Shown here one piece after another: positions 50,222 through 59,747 of a stretch of DNA of 64,000 nucleotides (positions are counted from its first letter, which is position 1; the number at the start of each line of letters is the position of its first letter). Below the pieces are notes generated by a model. The model saw nothing but the letters and a program-made list of their open reading frames with translations, did not search any database and was not told where the DNA came from. The DNA is taken from contig JAADJD010000044.1 in the NCBI GenBank assembly GCA_013150955.1, positions 35,014 to 99,013 of the forward strand, read 5' to 3'. The position numbers and the translations under genes are program-made. Source of the DNA: Calditrichota bacterium (GTDB lineage Bacteria > Calditrichota > Calditrichia > RBG-13-44-9 > J042).

Positions 50222-51565
50222 TTATTTCCCCCGCATCAGTGCCTCGATGGCGTCTGCCGTCCGGGGCAGGTCGTCGGTCAGCACCTCGCATCCGTCGCGC
50301 GTTACCCGGACGTCATCTTCAATGCGCACCCCGATATTCAGAAAATCGCCGATTCGGCGCTCGATGGCCGCCAGATCCCCGGCGGTGTTTCCCGCTTTTC
50401 GAAGCCGCTCCAGCACGTCTTCCCGGATGTATATCCCCGGTTCCACCGTCATCACCATGCCCGGCTGGTACCGCAGGGGCCTGCCATCCTGCGCATAGCC
50501 TCCCACGTCGTGCACGTCCATTCCCAGCCAGTGGGTATATCCGTGAATGGTATAGTGCTTATAGTCTTTTTTTCGGCGGATGAGTCCCAGATCCAGTAGC
50601 GCCTGTGCCATAAAATCGTTAACCACCTGTTCCACCTGTTTGCGCGTTTTTCCCGGCTGGATATGATCGATTGCCAGTTGCTGGGCCTGAAGCACAATGT
50701 CGTAAATCTGGCGTTGTGCCGGTTGAAAGGTCCCGCTAACGGGGACGGTTCGGGTGATGTCCGCCGTGTAGTAGTGGAATTCCGCCCCGCAGTCGATCAG
50801 CAAAAGATCGCCTTCCTGCAATTGGCGGTGGTTTTCCACGTAATGCAGGATGCCGCAGTTGGGACCGGATGCGATGATGCTGTCGAATCCGTTCCGCGGT
50901 GATCCCTGCCGACGAAAATGGTATTCAATCAGGGCCTGAACCTCGTATTCGAACATTCCGGGTCGGATGGCGGGAAGTGTTTCTTTGATTGCCCGGATGG
51001 TAATGTCGATCGCTTTCTGAAAGCCCATCTGAAAATCGACTTCGCTCTTGATCAGCCGCATGCGGGCAAGAATCGGGAAGGGATCCAGGATGGGCCAGAG
51101 CCCACCGCTGCGCCGCTGATGAAATAGCTGAAGTATTTGTTCGTCCAGCTGGCGGTGGATGCCAAAGGTGTAGTAAATGGGGCGATCTTTTTTTACAAAG
51201 CGGCCGATACTGGAGGAGAATTGGTCCGTGTACAGCACCTGATCGGCACCAAAGGTGGCTTTAATTTGTTCTGGATCAGGCAGGGGACCTTCGTAGAGTC
51301 GGGCGCGCGTGTTCTGTCGGGGAATGTAAAGAATAAACCGTTTGCGGGAACTTTCCGCATCCATGACGGCAATGCTGTCCGGCAATTCCAAACCAGTTAA
51401 GTAATAAAAATTGCTGTCCTGGCGATACGGGTAAGGGGTATCCAGATTCCGGATTGCTTTCGGGCGGGAAGCCAGGATGACCACTCCCGGTGGGTCCAGG
51501 CGAGATAAGAAGGTCTCCCGGCGAGACTGAAAAACGGTTTTCTGAAAGGAATTGGGTACCTGCAT
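50222..51565 (-). CDS. pepP: Xaa-Pro aminopeptidase
   Basis: A 447-aa M24B metallopeptidase releasing N-terminal residues before proline. The creatinase-like N-terminal domain spans ~1-180. In the catalytic pita-bread fold the ligands are the two Asp in LLIDCGAEFHYYTADITRTV, His in IHGYTHWLGMDVHDVGGY, Glu in TVEPGIYI and Glu in GVRIEDDVRVT. Length matches E. coli PepP. No good ribosome site lies before the ATG. It is upstream of gdhA on the same strand; proline freed here could feed the proline dehydrogenase at 22618. Confidence 0.94.
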   Translation of the reverse strand: MQVPNSFQKTVFQSRRETFLSRLDPPGVVILASRPKAIRNLDTPYPYRQDSNFYYLTGLELPDSIAVMDAESSRKRFILYIPRQNTRARLYEGPLPDPEQIKATFGADQVLYTDQFSSSIGRFVKKDRPIYYTFGIHRQLDEQILQLFHQRRSGGLWPILDPFPILARMRLIKSEVDFQMGFQKAIDITIRAIKETLPAIRPGMFEYEVQALIEYHFRRQGSPRNGFDSIIASGPNCGILHYVENHRQLQEGDLLLIDCGAEFHYYTADITRTVPVSGTFQPAQRQIYDIVLQAQQLAIDHIQPGKTRKQVEQVVNDFMAQALLDLGLIRRKKDYKHYTIHGYTHWLGMDVHDVGGYAQDGRPLRYQPGMVMTVEPGIYIREDVLERLRKAGNTAGDLAAIERRIGDFLNIGVRIEDDVRVTRDGCEVLTDDLPRTADAIEALMRGK

Positions 51566-51766
51566 GAAAGTCGCTCGTTATTGTTCTGGATAAGCCCATT
51601 ATCGTTCGTTTGTTCAAATTATTAAATTTTCGGGAATTAAGAAAACGATTTCTGGTGTCCGGTGCAGAAACGGGCTGGCAAAACCCCGAACATGCCTGGA
51701 ATGATTGGCAATTCCATAAGCGGGGTGTTGATTCCAGAGGATGCGTTGAACCCAAATAATGCTTTA

Positions 51767-51935
51767 AACCCAAATAATGCACTAAACCACAAATCACACG
51801 AATGAAACAAAAAAATATCTACAAAAACGCGAATAAACCCTGGAACACATTTTCATCCAGACACAATCCAATGTATTTTATTGGTTTTATTGGTGTTAAT
51901 TCGTGTAATTCGTAGGCCAAGGCATAATCTGGGTT
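51767..51935 (+). repeat. dispersed element, complete, first of a compound
   Basis: A 169-bp forward copy, first subfamily, preceded at 51749-51766 by a short extra left end (AACCCAAATAATGCTTTA). Confidence 0.85.
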
Positions 51936-52084
51936 AAACCGCGAATTACCCGAATGAAACCCAAACATATCCACAAGATAGTGAATAGATCTTGAAACAA
52001 ATTTTCATCCAGATCTAATCCAGTGCATTTTATTTTATTTTTGTTCATTCGTGTAATTCGTGGTCTACTACATAATCTGGGTTT
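51931..52084 (+). repeat. dispersed element, second of a compound
   Basis: It begins in GGGTTAAACCGCGAATTACC shared with the previous copy and ends AATCTGGGTTTA. Core TTTTCATCCAGATCTAATCC, forward. Confidence 0.82.
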
Positions 52085-52138
52085 ATTTTATTTGCGGTCA
52101 TTCGTGTCATTCGCGGTCTAAAGTTTGGTTTGGGTTTA
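52085..52138 (+). repeat. dispersed element, third right end, reaching the nadB stop codon
   Basis: An extra right arm (TTTGCGGTCATTCGTGTCAT to TTTGGGTTTA). The last TTA (52136-52138) is the reverse complement of the nadB stop codon TAA. Confidence 0.72.
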
Positions 52139-53704
52139 TTCCCGATAGTGGCAGCCCATGCTTTGTTTGTTTTTCCAGGCGGCAGTAGCGACCAGAATGG
52201 CAGCCTGCACGGCATTGCGCAGGCCGATCAGGCTGTCGGTCAATCGGCTGATGCGGTAAAAATGTTCGATTTCCATTTCCAGGTGGCGGAGCTCACGCAT
52301 GGCCCGGTCCAGCCGCCGGGTGGTGCGCACCAGTCCCACGTAATTCCACATGATGTGTTTGATGACGTTCATGTCCTGCTGGATCAACGCGGGATCCGGA
52401 TCTTCGGTACCGGTGTCGATCCACGGTGGCAGATGACGGGCATCGGGCATGGCCACCCGTGGCAGCTGATTGAGGATGTGGCGGGCGGCACGATTGCCCC
52501 ACACCAGGCCCTCCAGAAGGGACGTACTGGCCAGCCGATTGGCCCCGTGAAGTCCGGTACAGGCCACCTCGCCAATGGCATATAGGTTGCGAATGCTGGT
52601 GCGGCCCCATTCGTCCGTCCAGACCCCGCCAATGGAGTAATGGGCGGCCGGAACCACCGGCACCAGCTCCCGGGTAATGTCAATGCCCTGACTGTAGCAA
52701 TACTGGTAAATGTTGGGAAAGCGCTGTTTGATTTCCTCTGCCGGGAGATAGGATTTCAGATCCAGGTACACGTGGGGAATCTCCTGTTCCAGCATCTCCT
52801 GAAGGATGCCACGAGCGACCACATCCCGGGGGGCCAGGTCTTTCCACAGGGGATCGTATTTTTCCATGAATGGCTGTCCGTTGGCATCCACCAGCCGGGC
52901 CCCGGCACCCCGGACGGCTTCGGAAATAAGAAATAATGGCGCTTTCTCCTGATATAGAGCGGTGGGATGAAACTGGATGAATTCCGTGTTGATGACCCGG
53001 GCACCAGCCCGGTAGGCCATGGCCAGACCGTCACCGCGGGCACCCGGGGGATTGGTGGTGCGCAAAAAAATCTGCCCCAGTCCTCCGGTGGCCAGAATGG
53101 TTTTCTTGGCCACGCAGCGAATCACCCGCCGCTTCTTCTGATCAAACAGGTAGGCCCCCACACAGGTCTCCGGCTCGTAGACCGCCAGCCGATTGCGGGA
53201 GTGGTGGGAGGGGGTCAGTAAATCCACAGCGGTGTAGCCTTTCAGAAAAGTTACGTTTTCCAGCGATTCCAGCCGTTGAATCAGCGCCGTCTCGATGGCC
53301 TTCCCGGTGGTGTCCGATGAATGGATGATGCGGGGAATGGAGTGGCCGCCTTCACGGGATAAGGCCAGTCGGCCATCTGGCAAACGATCGAGGGGAACCT
53401 GCAGGTCTCGAATCAGGATTTGTTCCACCAATCGGGGGCCTTCTTCGGCCAGGATGCGGGCTGTTTTCCGACGGGTCAGTCCGGCACCCGCCCGGACAAT
53501 GTCCTGTACCAGCAATCGAGGGGAATCTTCCTCGCCCCGATAAATGATGCCTCCCTGGGCATAGTAGGTGTTGGAATCGGTGGGCTCCCGGGTCCGGTTG
53601 ACCAGGATCACCTGGGCTCCCTGCCGGGCCAGTTGTAAGGCAGCAATGCCACCCGCAATCCCGCTTCCGATGACCAGTGCATCGGCTTCCAGCAGTTCCG
53701 CCAT
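52136..53704 (-). CDS. nadB: L-aspartate oxidase
   Basis: A 522-aa flavoprotein oxidising aspartate to iminoaspartate, step one of de novo NAD synthesis. FAD site ALVIGSGIAGGIAALQLA, then TYYAQGGIIYRG, GGHSIPRIIHSSDTTGKAIE, KTILATGGLGQIFLRTTNP, EFIQFHPTALY, YSIGGVWTDEWGRTS and GLHGANRLASTSLLEGLVWG. Length is normal. AAAGGACAGGGAA is upstream. It is last in nadC-nadA-nadB (18-nt gap to nadA). The stop codon lies in the end of a repeat. Confidence 0.96.
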   Translation of the reverse strand: MAELLEADALVIGSGIAGGIAALQLARQGAQVILVNRTREPTDSNTYYAQGGIIYRGEEDSPRLLVQDIVRAGAGLTRRKTARILAEEGPRLVEQILIRDLQVPLDRLPDGRLALSREGGHSIPRIIHSSDTTGKAIETALIQRLESLENVTFLKGYTAVDLLTPSHHSRNRLAVYEPETCVGAYLFDQKKRRVIRCVAKKTILATGGLGQIFLRTTNPPGARGDGLAMAYRAGARVINTEFIQFHPTALYQEKAPLFLISEAVRGAGARLVDANGQPFMEKYDPLWKDLAPRDVVARGILQEMLEQEIPHVYLDLKSYLPAEEIKQRFPNIYQYCYSQGIDITRELVPVVPAAHYSIGGVWTDEWGRTSIRNLYAIGEVACTGLHGANRLASTSLLEGLVWGNRAARHILNQLPRVAMPDARHLPPWIDTGTEDPDPALIQQDMNVIKHIMWNYVGLVRTTRRLDRAMRELRHLEMEIEHFYRISRLTDSLIGLRNAVQAAILVATAAWKNKQSMGCHYRE

Positions 53705-53722
53705 GAATCGATTCCCTGTCCT

Positions 53723-54814
53723 TTACCCAATTTCCAGCATGCGTTGAACGGCCCGCAAGGCGCGCACGCGGATGGGCTCGGGAACGTCGATAACGTACTG
53801 GTTGAGTTGCAGGGCTTTGAGCGTGTCTTCCAGCGTGATCTGATTCATATGAGGACAGCGCACGCTACACAGCCGCACGATTTCCTTGTCTGGATTGGCC
53901 GCAATGATGTTGTCACCCATGGAACATTCGGTCAGCAACAGGAAACGGCGGGCAGGAGATTTTTCCACATAGCGCACCATGGCGGTGGTGCTTCCGGAAA
54001 AGTCTGCCGCTTCAACCACTTCCGGGGAGCATTCGGGGTGGGCCAGAACCACCACGTCCGGAAATTGCCGGCGGGCGTTTTTCACATCGTCCACGGTAAA
54101 TTTTTCGTGCACCTCACAGCGTCCGCGCCAGCCGATGATCTGATAATCCAGCTCAGTATCAGCGGGCAGTTCCATCCGGCCGTTCCGCACCACCGGAAAG
54201 ATGATGTGCTTTCCGGTCTCCCGGGCCACGTTTTTGGCCAGATATTCATCCGGCAGGAAAATGATGGTGTCGGATTTCAGGGACTCCACCACCTTTACGG
54301 CATTGCTGGAAGTGCAGCAAATATCGGATTCGGCTTTAACTTCTGCGTAGGTGTTAATGTAGGTGACCACCGGCACGCCTGGAAAGCGGGCTTTCAACTG
54401 GCGAACGTCTTCTGCGGTGATGCTTTCGGCCAGCGAACAGCCGGCTTTATCGGATGGCAGCAGCACCGTCTTGTCCGGGTTTAGGATTTTGGCCGTTTCG
54501 GCCATGAATTTTACCCCACAAAATACAATGATGTCCTTGTCAGTAGCCGCAGCCTTACGGGCCAGTTCCAGGGAATCGCCCTTAAAATCCGGAATGGTGT
54601 GAAAGAGGGCTGGTTCCATGTAATTGTGGCCCAGAATGACCGCATTTTTTTCGGCCTTTAGTTCCAGGATCTCTTTTACCAGTTCGGCCTTGTAGCGCAG
54701 TTCAAATTCCGGAACCACGTCGTGCAGTTTGGCCTTCATTTCCTGGTAAATCTCTTCGACCGTACGGGTCGACGGCTTTTCGACCTCAATGGTGGATTCC
54801 AGTTTGGTATCCAT
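53723..54814 (-). CDS. nadA: quinolinate synthase
   Basis: A 363-aa 4Fe-4S enzyme condensing iminoaspartate with dihydroxyacetone phosphate to quinolinate. It has AVILGHNYMEPALF with the catalytic His and Tyr. The three cluster cysteines appear in LPSDKAGCSLAESI, LTECSMGDNI and CSVRCPHMNQ; AHPECSPEVV is also conserved. Length is normal, with a ~35-aa N-terminal extension before the first motif. AAAGGAA precedes the ATG. Confidence 0.95.
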   Translation of the reverse strand: MDTKLESTIEVEKPSTRTVEEIYQEMKAKLHDVVPEFELRYKAELVKEILELKAEKNAVILGHNYMEPALFHTIPDFKGDSLELARKAAATDKDIIVFCGVKFMAETAKILNPDKTVLLPSDKAGCSLAESITAEDVRQLKARFPGVPVVTYINTYAEVKAESDICCTSSNAVKVVESLKSDTIIFLPDEYLAKNVARETGKHIIFPVVRNGRMELPADTELDYQIIGWRGRCEVHEKFTVDDVKNARRQFPDVVVLAHPECSPEVVEAADFSGSTTAMVRYVEKSPARRFLLLTECSMGDNIIAANPDKEIVRLCSVRCPHMNQITLEDTLKALQLNQYVIDVPEPIRVRALRAVQRMLEIG

Positions 54815-54910
54815 GGTTCAAATTCCTTTGTTTATTTTTAAGTTGACGAAATCATTTTGGCACAGGGTCCGAATGGTTAACGGGTTCATTGAAAAATCTT
54901 CCCATCTCGG

Positions 54911-55774
54911 TTACGTGTTGGAATCCGGTATCGGTTCCAGTCGAAAACTAATGTCCAGCGCCTTAACCGAATGGGTCAGTTGACCAACGGAAATATAGTC
55001 GACACCGGTTCGGGCAACTTCAGCCACGTTGTCCAGCGAAATGTTCCCCGAGGCTTCCAGAAGGATGCGTCCACCGGTGCGTTCCACTGCCTGGCGGAGT
55101 GTGGGAATGTCCATGTTGTCCAGTAATATCCGATCCACACGGAGCGCCAGCGCTTCATCCAGTTCGTTCAGGTCTTTAACCTCCACTTCGATGGGGTATT
55201 GCTGACCGTATTGCTGACGGACCCGTTCCACGGCCCGGGTAATGCTGCCGGCAGCCTGAATGTGATTGTCCTTGATCAGGACCATATCGAACAGCCCAAA
55301 ACGATGGTTTTGTCCGCCACCCAATCGCACCGCCCACCTGTCCAGTATGCGCAGGCCGGGAGCGGTTTTTCGGGTATCCAGAATCACCGCCCGGGTACCG
55401 GAAACGGCAGAAACAAACTGTCGGGTCAGGGTGGCAATTCCGGACATGCGCTGAACGAAATTCAGGGCCACCCGTTCTCCGGTGAGCAGGGCCCGCCCAT
55501 TGCCTTTCACCCGGGCAATGACCTCGAACGCTTTTACCGAATGGCCATCGGGCACCAGCGCCTGAAATTTAACGGAAGGATCCAGCAACTGGAAGGTCCA
55601 GTGCGCCACTTCCAGACCGGCGACCACGCCGGGCGCTTTTGCAATCATTTGCCCGCCGTACACCGCATCCGGTTCCAGGATGGCCCGGGTGGTCACATCC
55701 CCGGATCCAATGTCCTCTTCCAGCGCCCGCCGGATCAGCGGTTCCACCTGTTGCTGTAGGGAAGATGGTTTCAT
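54911..55774 (-). CDS. nadC: nicotinate-nucleotide diphosphorylase (carboxylating)
   Basis: A 287-aa quinolinate phosphoribosyltransferase, which produces nicotinate mononucleotide. Motifs: EEDIGSGDVTTRAI, ALLTGERVALNFVQRMSGIA, ILDTRKTAPGLRILDRWAVRLGG (split here: ILDTRKTAPGLR and WAVRLGGGQNHRFGL), IEVEVKDLNELDEAL and LEASGNISL. The start at 55774 (MKPSSLQQQ) gives a normal length; an in-frame ATG at 55843 adds 23 residues that look unlike the family. First gene of the nad set; the 96-nt gap to nadA may allow separate control. Confidence 0.94.
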   Translation of the reverse strand: MKPSSLQQQVEPLIRRALEEDIGSGDVTTRAILEPDAVYGGQMIAKAPGVVAGLEVAHWTFQLLDPSVKFQALVPDGHSVKAFEVIARVKGNGRALLTGERVALNFVQRMSGIATLTRQFVSAVSGTRAVILDTRKTAPGLRILDRWAVRLGGGQNHRFGLFDMVLIKDNHIQAAGSITRAVERVRQQYGQQYPIEVEVKDLNELDEALALRVDRILLDNMDIPTLRQAVERTGGRILLEASGNISLDNVAEVARTGVDYISVGQLTHSVKALDISFRLEPIPDSNT

Positions 55775-56055
55775 GCCTGTCGACTCAATTATCCGTGACG
55801 TCCAGTTAAAATGACCAGTTTCGGTGCCATTCGGTTTGCCCACGGCATCCTGATGTTAGGTTCGTTGATTTAAATCTTTTGCAGCACCGATTGGCATTTT
55901 CAAATATTTCGTCACCGCCAGTTACCTTCAGCATTGAGCGGACTTCCATGCGTATCGCTCATAAAATAATTGTGCTTTTCTGCCGCAGTTGAAAATTTAA
56001 ACAATTTCTCCCCCTGGATGAACCCGAGAAAAATTTTCCTCGCTCAATTTTTTAT
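55775..56055. other. divergent control region nadC/acs
   Basis: A/T-rich and without genes. No copy of the dispersed element and no clear NadR-type or NiaR-type operator could be recognised by eye. Confidence 0.4.
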
Positions 56056-56084
56056 TTGCATTATCCGGTTTTTCAGTTTATAAA
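56056..56084 (+). promoter_or_regulatory. sigma70-type promoter of acs
   Basis: TTGCAT, 17-nt spacer, TATAAA; leader ~170 nt. Confidence 0.55.
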
Positions 56085-56263
56085 TAAGACTTTAACGTAT
56101 CAAATTGCGGAAATGGCTCCGGGCGTCTAACGGCACCAGGCAAACACCGCTTTTCGGGTACCAACCGATGGCTCATTGGAAATTCCCGGGGCTGCCCGAT
56201 GGAAGTCGGCAATTCTTCATTAAAAACCGGGTGATGCGTTAACCATAAAAAGGAGGAATGTGT

Positions 56264-58267
56264 ATGGCAAAGAAGGGGGTAAGCAGTGGAGAAAATCTTC
56301 CCTTCGGGGAGAAAATTGTGCTGGACAACTGGAATCATAAGAACATCGGGGTGGAAGCGTACCAGGATATGCACCGGCGCACGTTGACTCCGGAATTCTG
56401 GGAAGAGGTGGCCAATGAGCTGGATTGGTTTCGCAAGTGGGAATTGGCCCTGGATGATTCCAATCCACCCTTTTATCGCTGGTTTGTCGGGGGGGAAATC
56501 AACGCATCGTATTTGTGTCTGGATCGGCATATGAAGAGCTGGCGCAAGAATAAGGTGGCCATCATCTGGGAAGGCGAACCGGTGGACGGCAATGGCAATC
56601 CCCGGGAGGTTCGGAAACTGACCTATTACGATTTATACAAGCAGGTCAATCGCCTGGCGACGGTTTTGAAACGCAATTTTGGCATCCGGAAAGGGGATAA
56701 GGTGGGCATCTACATGCCGATGGTGCCGGAATTGCCCATTGCCATGCTGGCATTAGCGCGCATTGGGGCGACGTTCACGGTGGTGTTTTCGGGATTCAGC
56801 GCCGATTCGCTGGCAGAGCGCATGAACGATGCCGAAGCCCGCTTGCTGATTACCGCCAACGGATTTTACCGCCGGGGAAAGATTGTCAACTTAAAGGAAA
56901 TTGCCGACGAGGCGGTGGAAAAGTCCCCCACGGTGAAGAATATGATCGTGTTGCGGCGATTGCCGGAGATGGACATCCCCATGCAGGAAGGACGCGATTA
57001 CTGGTGGGAAGACCTCATGGCCGGTGCGCCAGAGAATGCTTACATCGAACCGGAGCCGCTGCCATCGGAATTTCCCCTGTACATTCTTTACACTTCCGGA
57101 ACCACTGGAAAGCCCAAGGGCATTGTCCACGATACGGGCGGATACATGACCATTTTGCACGCCACCATGAAGTGGGTGTTCGATATAAAAGACGAGGACG
57201 TGTTCTGGTGTGCCGCCGATATTGGATGGGTAACGGGCCATTCCTACATTGTTTTCGGTCCGTTGATGGAAGGGGCCACCGAAATCATGTACGAGGGGGC
57301 ACCCACTTTTCCGGAACCGGATCGCTGGTGGTCCATGATTGAACGCTATGGCACCACGGTGTTTTACACCTCGCCCACTGCCATTCGTACCCTGATGAAA
57401 TTCGGCGACCAGTGGGTCAAACGACACGATCTGTCCACCCTACGCATCCTGCATTCGGTGGGCGAGCCGATCAACCCGGAGGCCTGGCGCTGGTATTTCG
57501 AGACCATCGGATATGGGCGCTGTCCGGTGGGATCCACCTGGTGGATGACTGAAACCGGTGGTATTATGATTTCCCATCTGCCGGGATATGCACTGATTCC
57601 CCTGAAGCCGGGAACGAATGGTTTGCCCCTTCCGGGCATTAACGCCGATGTGTTGACCGAAGATGGGAAGCCCGCGGCTGCCGGGGATAAGGGTTACCTG
57701 GTCCTGAAAAATCCCTGGCCGGGTATGCCCATGACCATTCATCGCGACCCGGACAAGTTTGTGGAAACGTATTTTTCGCGGTTTAAGGGATTGTACTATG
57801 CGGGTGATTACGCCATCAAGGATGATGATGGATACATCTGGGTGCTGGGTCGGGCGGACGAGGTGCTCAACGTTGCCGGGCATCGACTGGGAACATATGA
57901 AATTGAATCCTCTCTGGTCGGTCACAAAGCGGTTGCGGAAGCGGCCGTTGTCGGGGTACCGGACGAAATTAAAGGCGAAGTGCCCATGGCATTTGTGGTG
58001 CTGCGGGAGAATGTGGATGCCAGCGAAGATCTGCGGAAGGATCTGCATCAATGGGTGCGAAAGACCATTGGGCCCATTGCCGATCCAGGCAAAATCTTCT
58101 TTGTGTCCAGTGTTCCCAAGACCCGTAGCGGAAAAATCATGCGTCGGGTACTGAAGGCGGTGCTCACCCAGCAATCGCTGGGGGACATTACCACTCTGGA
58201 AGATCAGGCCTCGGTAGAAGAGGTGAAAGAGGCCTATCGTCGATTGAAATCCGAAATTGGCGAATAA
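56264..58267 (+). CDS. acs: acetyl-CoA synthetase, AMP-forming
   Basis: A 667-aa enzyme of the ANL superfamily activating acetate through acetyl-AMP. The acyl-CoA synthetase N-terminal domain is present (RRTLTPEFWEEVANELDW). ATP motif LYTSGTTGKPKGIVHDTGGY, then STWWMTETGG with the Trp that limits the acyl pocket to short chains, hinge region YAGDYAIKDDDGYIWVLGR and catalytic Lys in KTRSGKIMRR. ATG at 56258 lies one base after AAAAAGGAGG, so ATG at 56264 is preferred. Some propionate use cannot be excluded. Confidence 0.93.
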   Translation: MAKKGVSSGENLPFGEKIVLDNWNHKNIGVEAYQDMHRRTLTPEFWEEVANELDWFRKWELALDDSNPPFYRWFVGGEINASYLCLDRHMKSWRKNKVAIIWEGEPVDGNGNPREVRKLTYYDLYKQVNRLATVLKRNFGIRKGDKVGIYMPMVPELPIAMLALARIGATFTVVFSGFSADSLAERMNDAEARLLITANGFYRRGKIVNLKEIADEAVEKSPTVKNMIVLRRLPEMDIPMQEGRDYWWEDLMAGAPENAYIEPEPLPSEFPLYILYTSGTTGKPKGIVHDTGGYMTILHATMKWVFDIKDEDVFWCAADIGWVTGHSYIVFGPLMEGATEIMYEGAPTFPEPDRWWSMIERYGTTVFYTSPTAIRTLMKFGDQWVKRHDLSTLRILHSVGEPINPEAWRWYFETIGYGRCPVGSTWWMTETGGIMISHLPGYALIPLKPGTNGLPLPGINADVLTEDGKPAAAGDKGYLVLKNPWPGMPMTIHRDPDKFVETYFSRFKGLYYAGDYAIKDDDGYIWVLGRADEVLNVAGHRLGTYEIESSLVGHKAVAEAAVVGVPDEIKGEVPMAFVVLRENVDASEDLRKDLHQWVRKTIGPIADPGKIFFVSSVPKTRSGKIMRRVLKAVLTQQSLGDITTLEDQASVEEVKEAYRRLKSEIGE

Positions 58268-58273
58268 TAATGG

Positions 58274-58312
58274 AACGCCGGTGCGGGCCATGTGGCTTGC
58301 ACCGGCGTTTCA
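58274..58312 (+). terminator. terminator after acs
   Basis: AACGCCGGTGC pairs with GCACCGGCGTT in an 11-bp stem, followed by only a short T run. Confidence 0.65.
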
Positions 58313-58330
58313 CCCTAAATTGATGTGTGA

Positions 58331-58490
58331 AACCCAAATAATGTGTTAAACCGCGAATTACGCGAATGAAACAAGAAAAATCGCAAATAACCCCCGAAAC
58401 ACATTTTCATACAGATCTGATCCAATGTATTTGATTATTTTTATTTGTGTTCATTCGTGTAATTCGTAGGCTATTGCATAATCATGGGTT
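58331..58490 (+). repeat. dispersed element, complete
   Basis: A 160-bp forward copy between convergent genes (AACCCAAATAATGTGTTAAA to AATCATGGGTT), with a small deletion in the left core. Confidence 0.83.
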
Positions 58491-58545
58491 AAACTACGAA
58501 TCACGCGAATTTATCCCAAGAATATCCACGAAAAGGTGAAGATTG
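58491..58545 (+). repeat. dispersed element, left part only
   Basis: AAACTACGAATCACGCGAAT with AATATCCACGAAAAGGTGAA is a second left half joined head to tail to the preceding copy; its right half is missing. Confidence 0.65.
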
Positions 58546-58568
58546 GTGGAAGAGGAGGGGATTGGGGG

Positions 58569-59585
58569 TCAGGTGTGTTTTTTGTAATGCTCGTATTCCT
58601 GCGATTCGGCCAGATCCATGATTTTGTCCAGAATCGTTTGTTTTTCAGCGTCACTCAGGGTTTGAAACGTTCGGGCCAGACGAATTTTTTCTGCCAAATG
58701 GGCGTTGGTTTCCGCCCCGGTGATCAACACGCTGATGGGTAGAGACCAGACGAAGGTGAGCGCTTCCCCGACGGACAGGCGGTCGGGGATGATGGGGCGG
58801 GAGGTTTTCCAGCGCAGTTTACCTCTCTGGTAAGTTTTCGCAAAAAAATGGCCTTCCGCCAGCGTCTTCATTGCCAGGATTCCCATCTTTTGTTCGATTA
58901 ATTTCGGCATCACCGCTTCGATGAAGCTGGTGTTGGCGATAGCGTCCAGCACGTTCACGGGCATCTGGCAGGTCTGGAAGATGGGATTGTCCTTCGTCAG
59001 CTCCAGCATGGCCAGCAGACCATCCGGGTGGCGGTGCCCGGTAAATCCAATAAAGCGCACCTTGCCCTCCTGTTGGGCCTCAAGCATGACCTCGAAGATG
59101 CCCCCCTGCTGGCGATTTCGGGCGTCCCAGGGCGAACCCACGGCATGGACCTGCCAGAGGTCTAAATAATCGGTGCGCATCCGGCGCAGGGAACGTTCCA
59201 GGTCTTTGCGGGCTGTGCGGGCATCTGTGGCGGTGGTTTTGGACATGAGGAACAACCGCTCGCGATGCTGGCGGGGCAGGTATTTTCCGTAACGTTCCTC
59301 GGCGCGTCCCCCGGAGTACACCTGGGCGTTGTCAAAGAATCGGATGCCGCCTTCCAGGGCCAGACGGATGATGCGTTCGGCTTCCTTTTCCGTGGCCCGA
59401 CCCAGATGGGCCCCACCCAGTCCCAGCATGGTGACCGCAATTCCGGTATTTCCCAATGGACGCAAGGGCAGTACCTCTCCCAGTGGATCCGAAGGAGGCA
59501 GGGGCGATTGACCCCGTAGCCCGTTGGGAATCCATGCCGAAACGCCCAGGGCAAGCAGGCTTTTTAAAAACGTGCGTCGATCCAT
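58569..59585 (-). CDS. exported aldo/keto reductase with Tat-type leader
   Basis: A 338-aa aldo/keto reductase barrel. Catalytic set: Asp and Tyr in FFDNAQVYSGGRAEERYG, Lys in LFLMSKTTA and His in LDLWQVHAVG. NADPH-site end part VLITGAETNAHLAEKI. The N-terminus MDRRTFLKSLLALGVSAW has the twin-arginine RRTFLK motif and a hydrophobic stretch, so the protein is probably exported folded with its cofactor, like other Tat-dependent members. A weak ribosome site lies before the ATG. Substrate unknown. Confidence 0.85.
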   Translation of the reverse strand: MDRRTFLKSLLALGVSAWIPNGLRGQSPLPPSDPLGEVLPLRPLGNTGIAVTMLGLGGAHLGRATEKEAERIIRLALEGGIRFFDNAQVYSGGRAEERYGKYLPRQHRERLFLMSKTTATDARTARKDLERSLRRMRTDYLDLWQVHAVGSPWDARNRQQGGIFEVMLEAQQEGKVRFIGFTGHRHPDGLLAMLELTKDNPIFQTCQMPVNVLDAIANTSFIEAVMPKLIEQKMGILAMKTLAEGHFFAKTYQRGKLRWKTSRPIIPDRLSVGEALTFVWSLPISVLITGAETNAHLAEKIRLARTFQTLSDAEKQTILDKIMDLAESQEYEHYKKHT

Positions 59586-59747
59586 TGTTTTCTACCCCGC
59601 AGCTGGATGGTTGCAACGATCAGCCAGACTCCATCCGGATTGGGATGGCATTTTTTTCAGAAAATAGATGATTTTGCGATTTTGTTCTTTCATACGCGTT
59701 CAGCAATTGGGCAACGCGAAACGGATTCCCACCCGGGAAAAGATGGA

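Noticed and set aside
55844-56055. NAD-responsive operator before nadC
   Set aside because: No convincing palindrome matching known NadR, NiaR or NrtR sites was found by eye.
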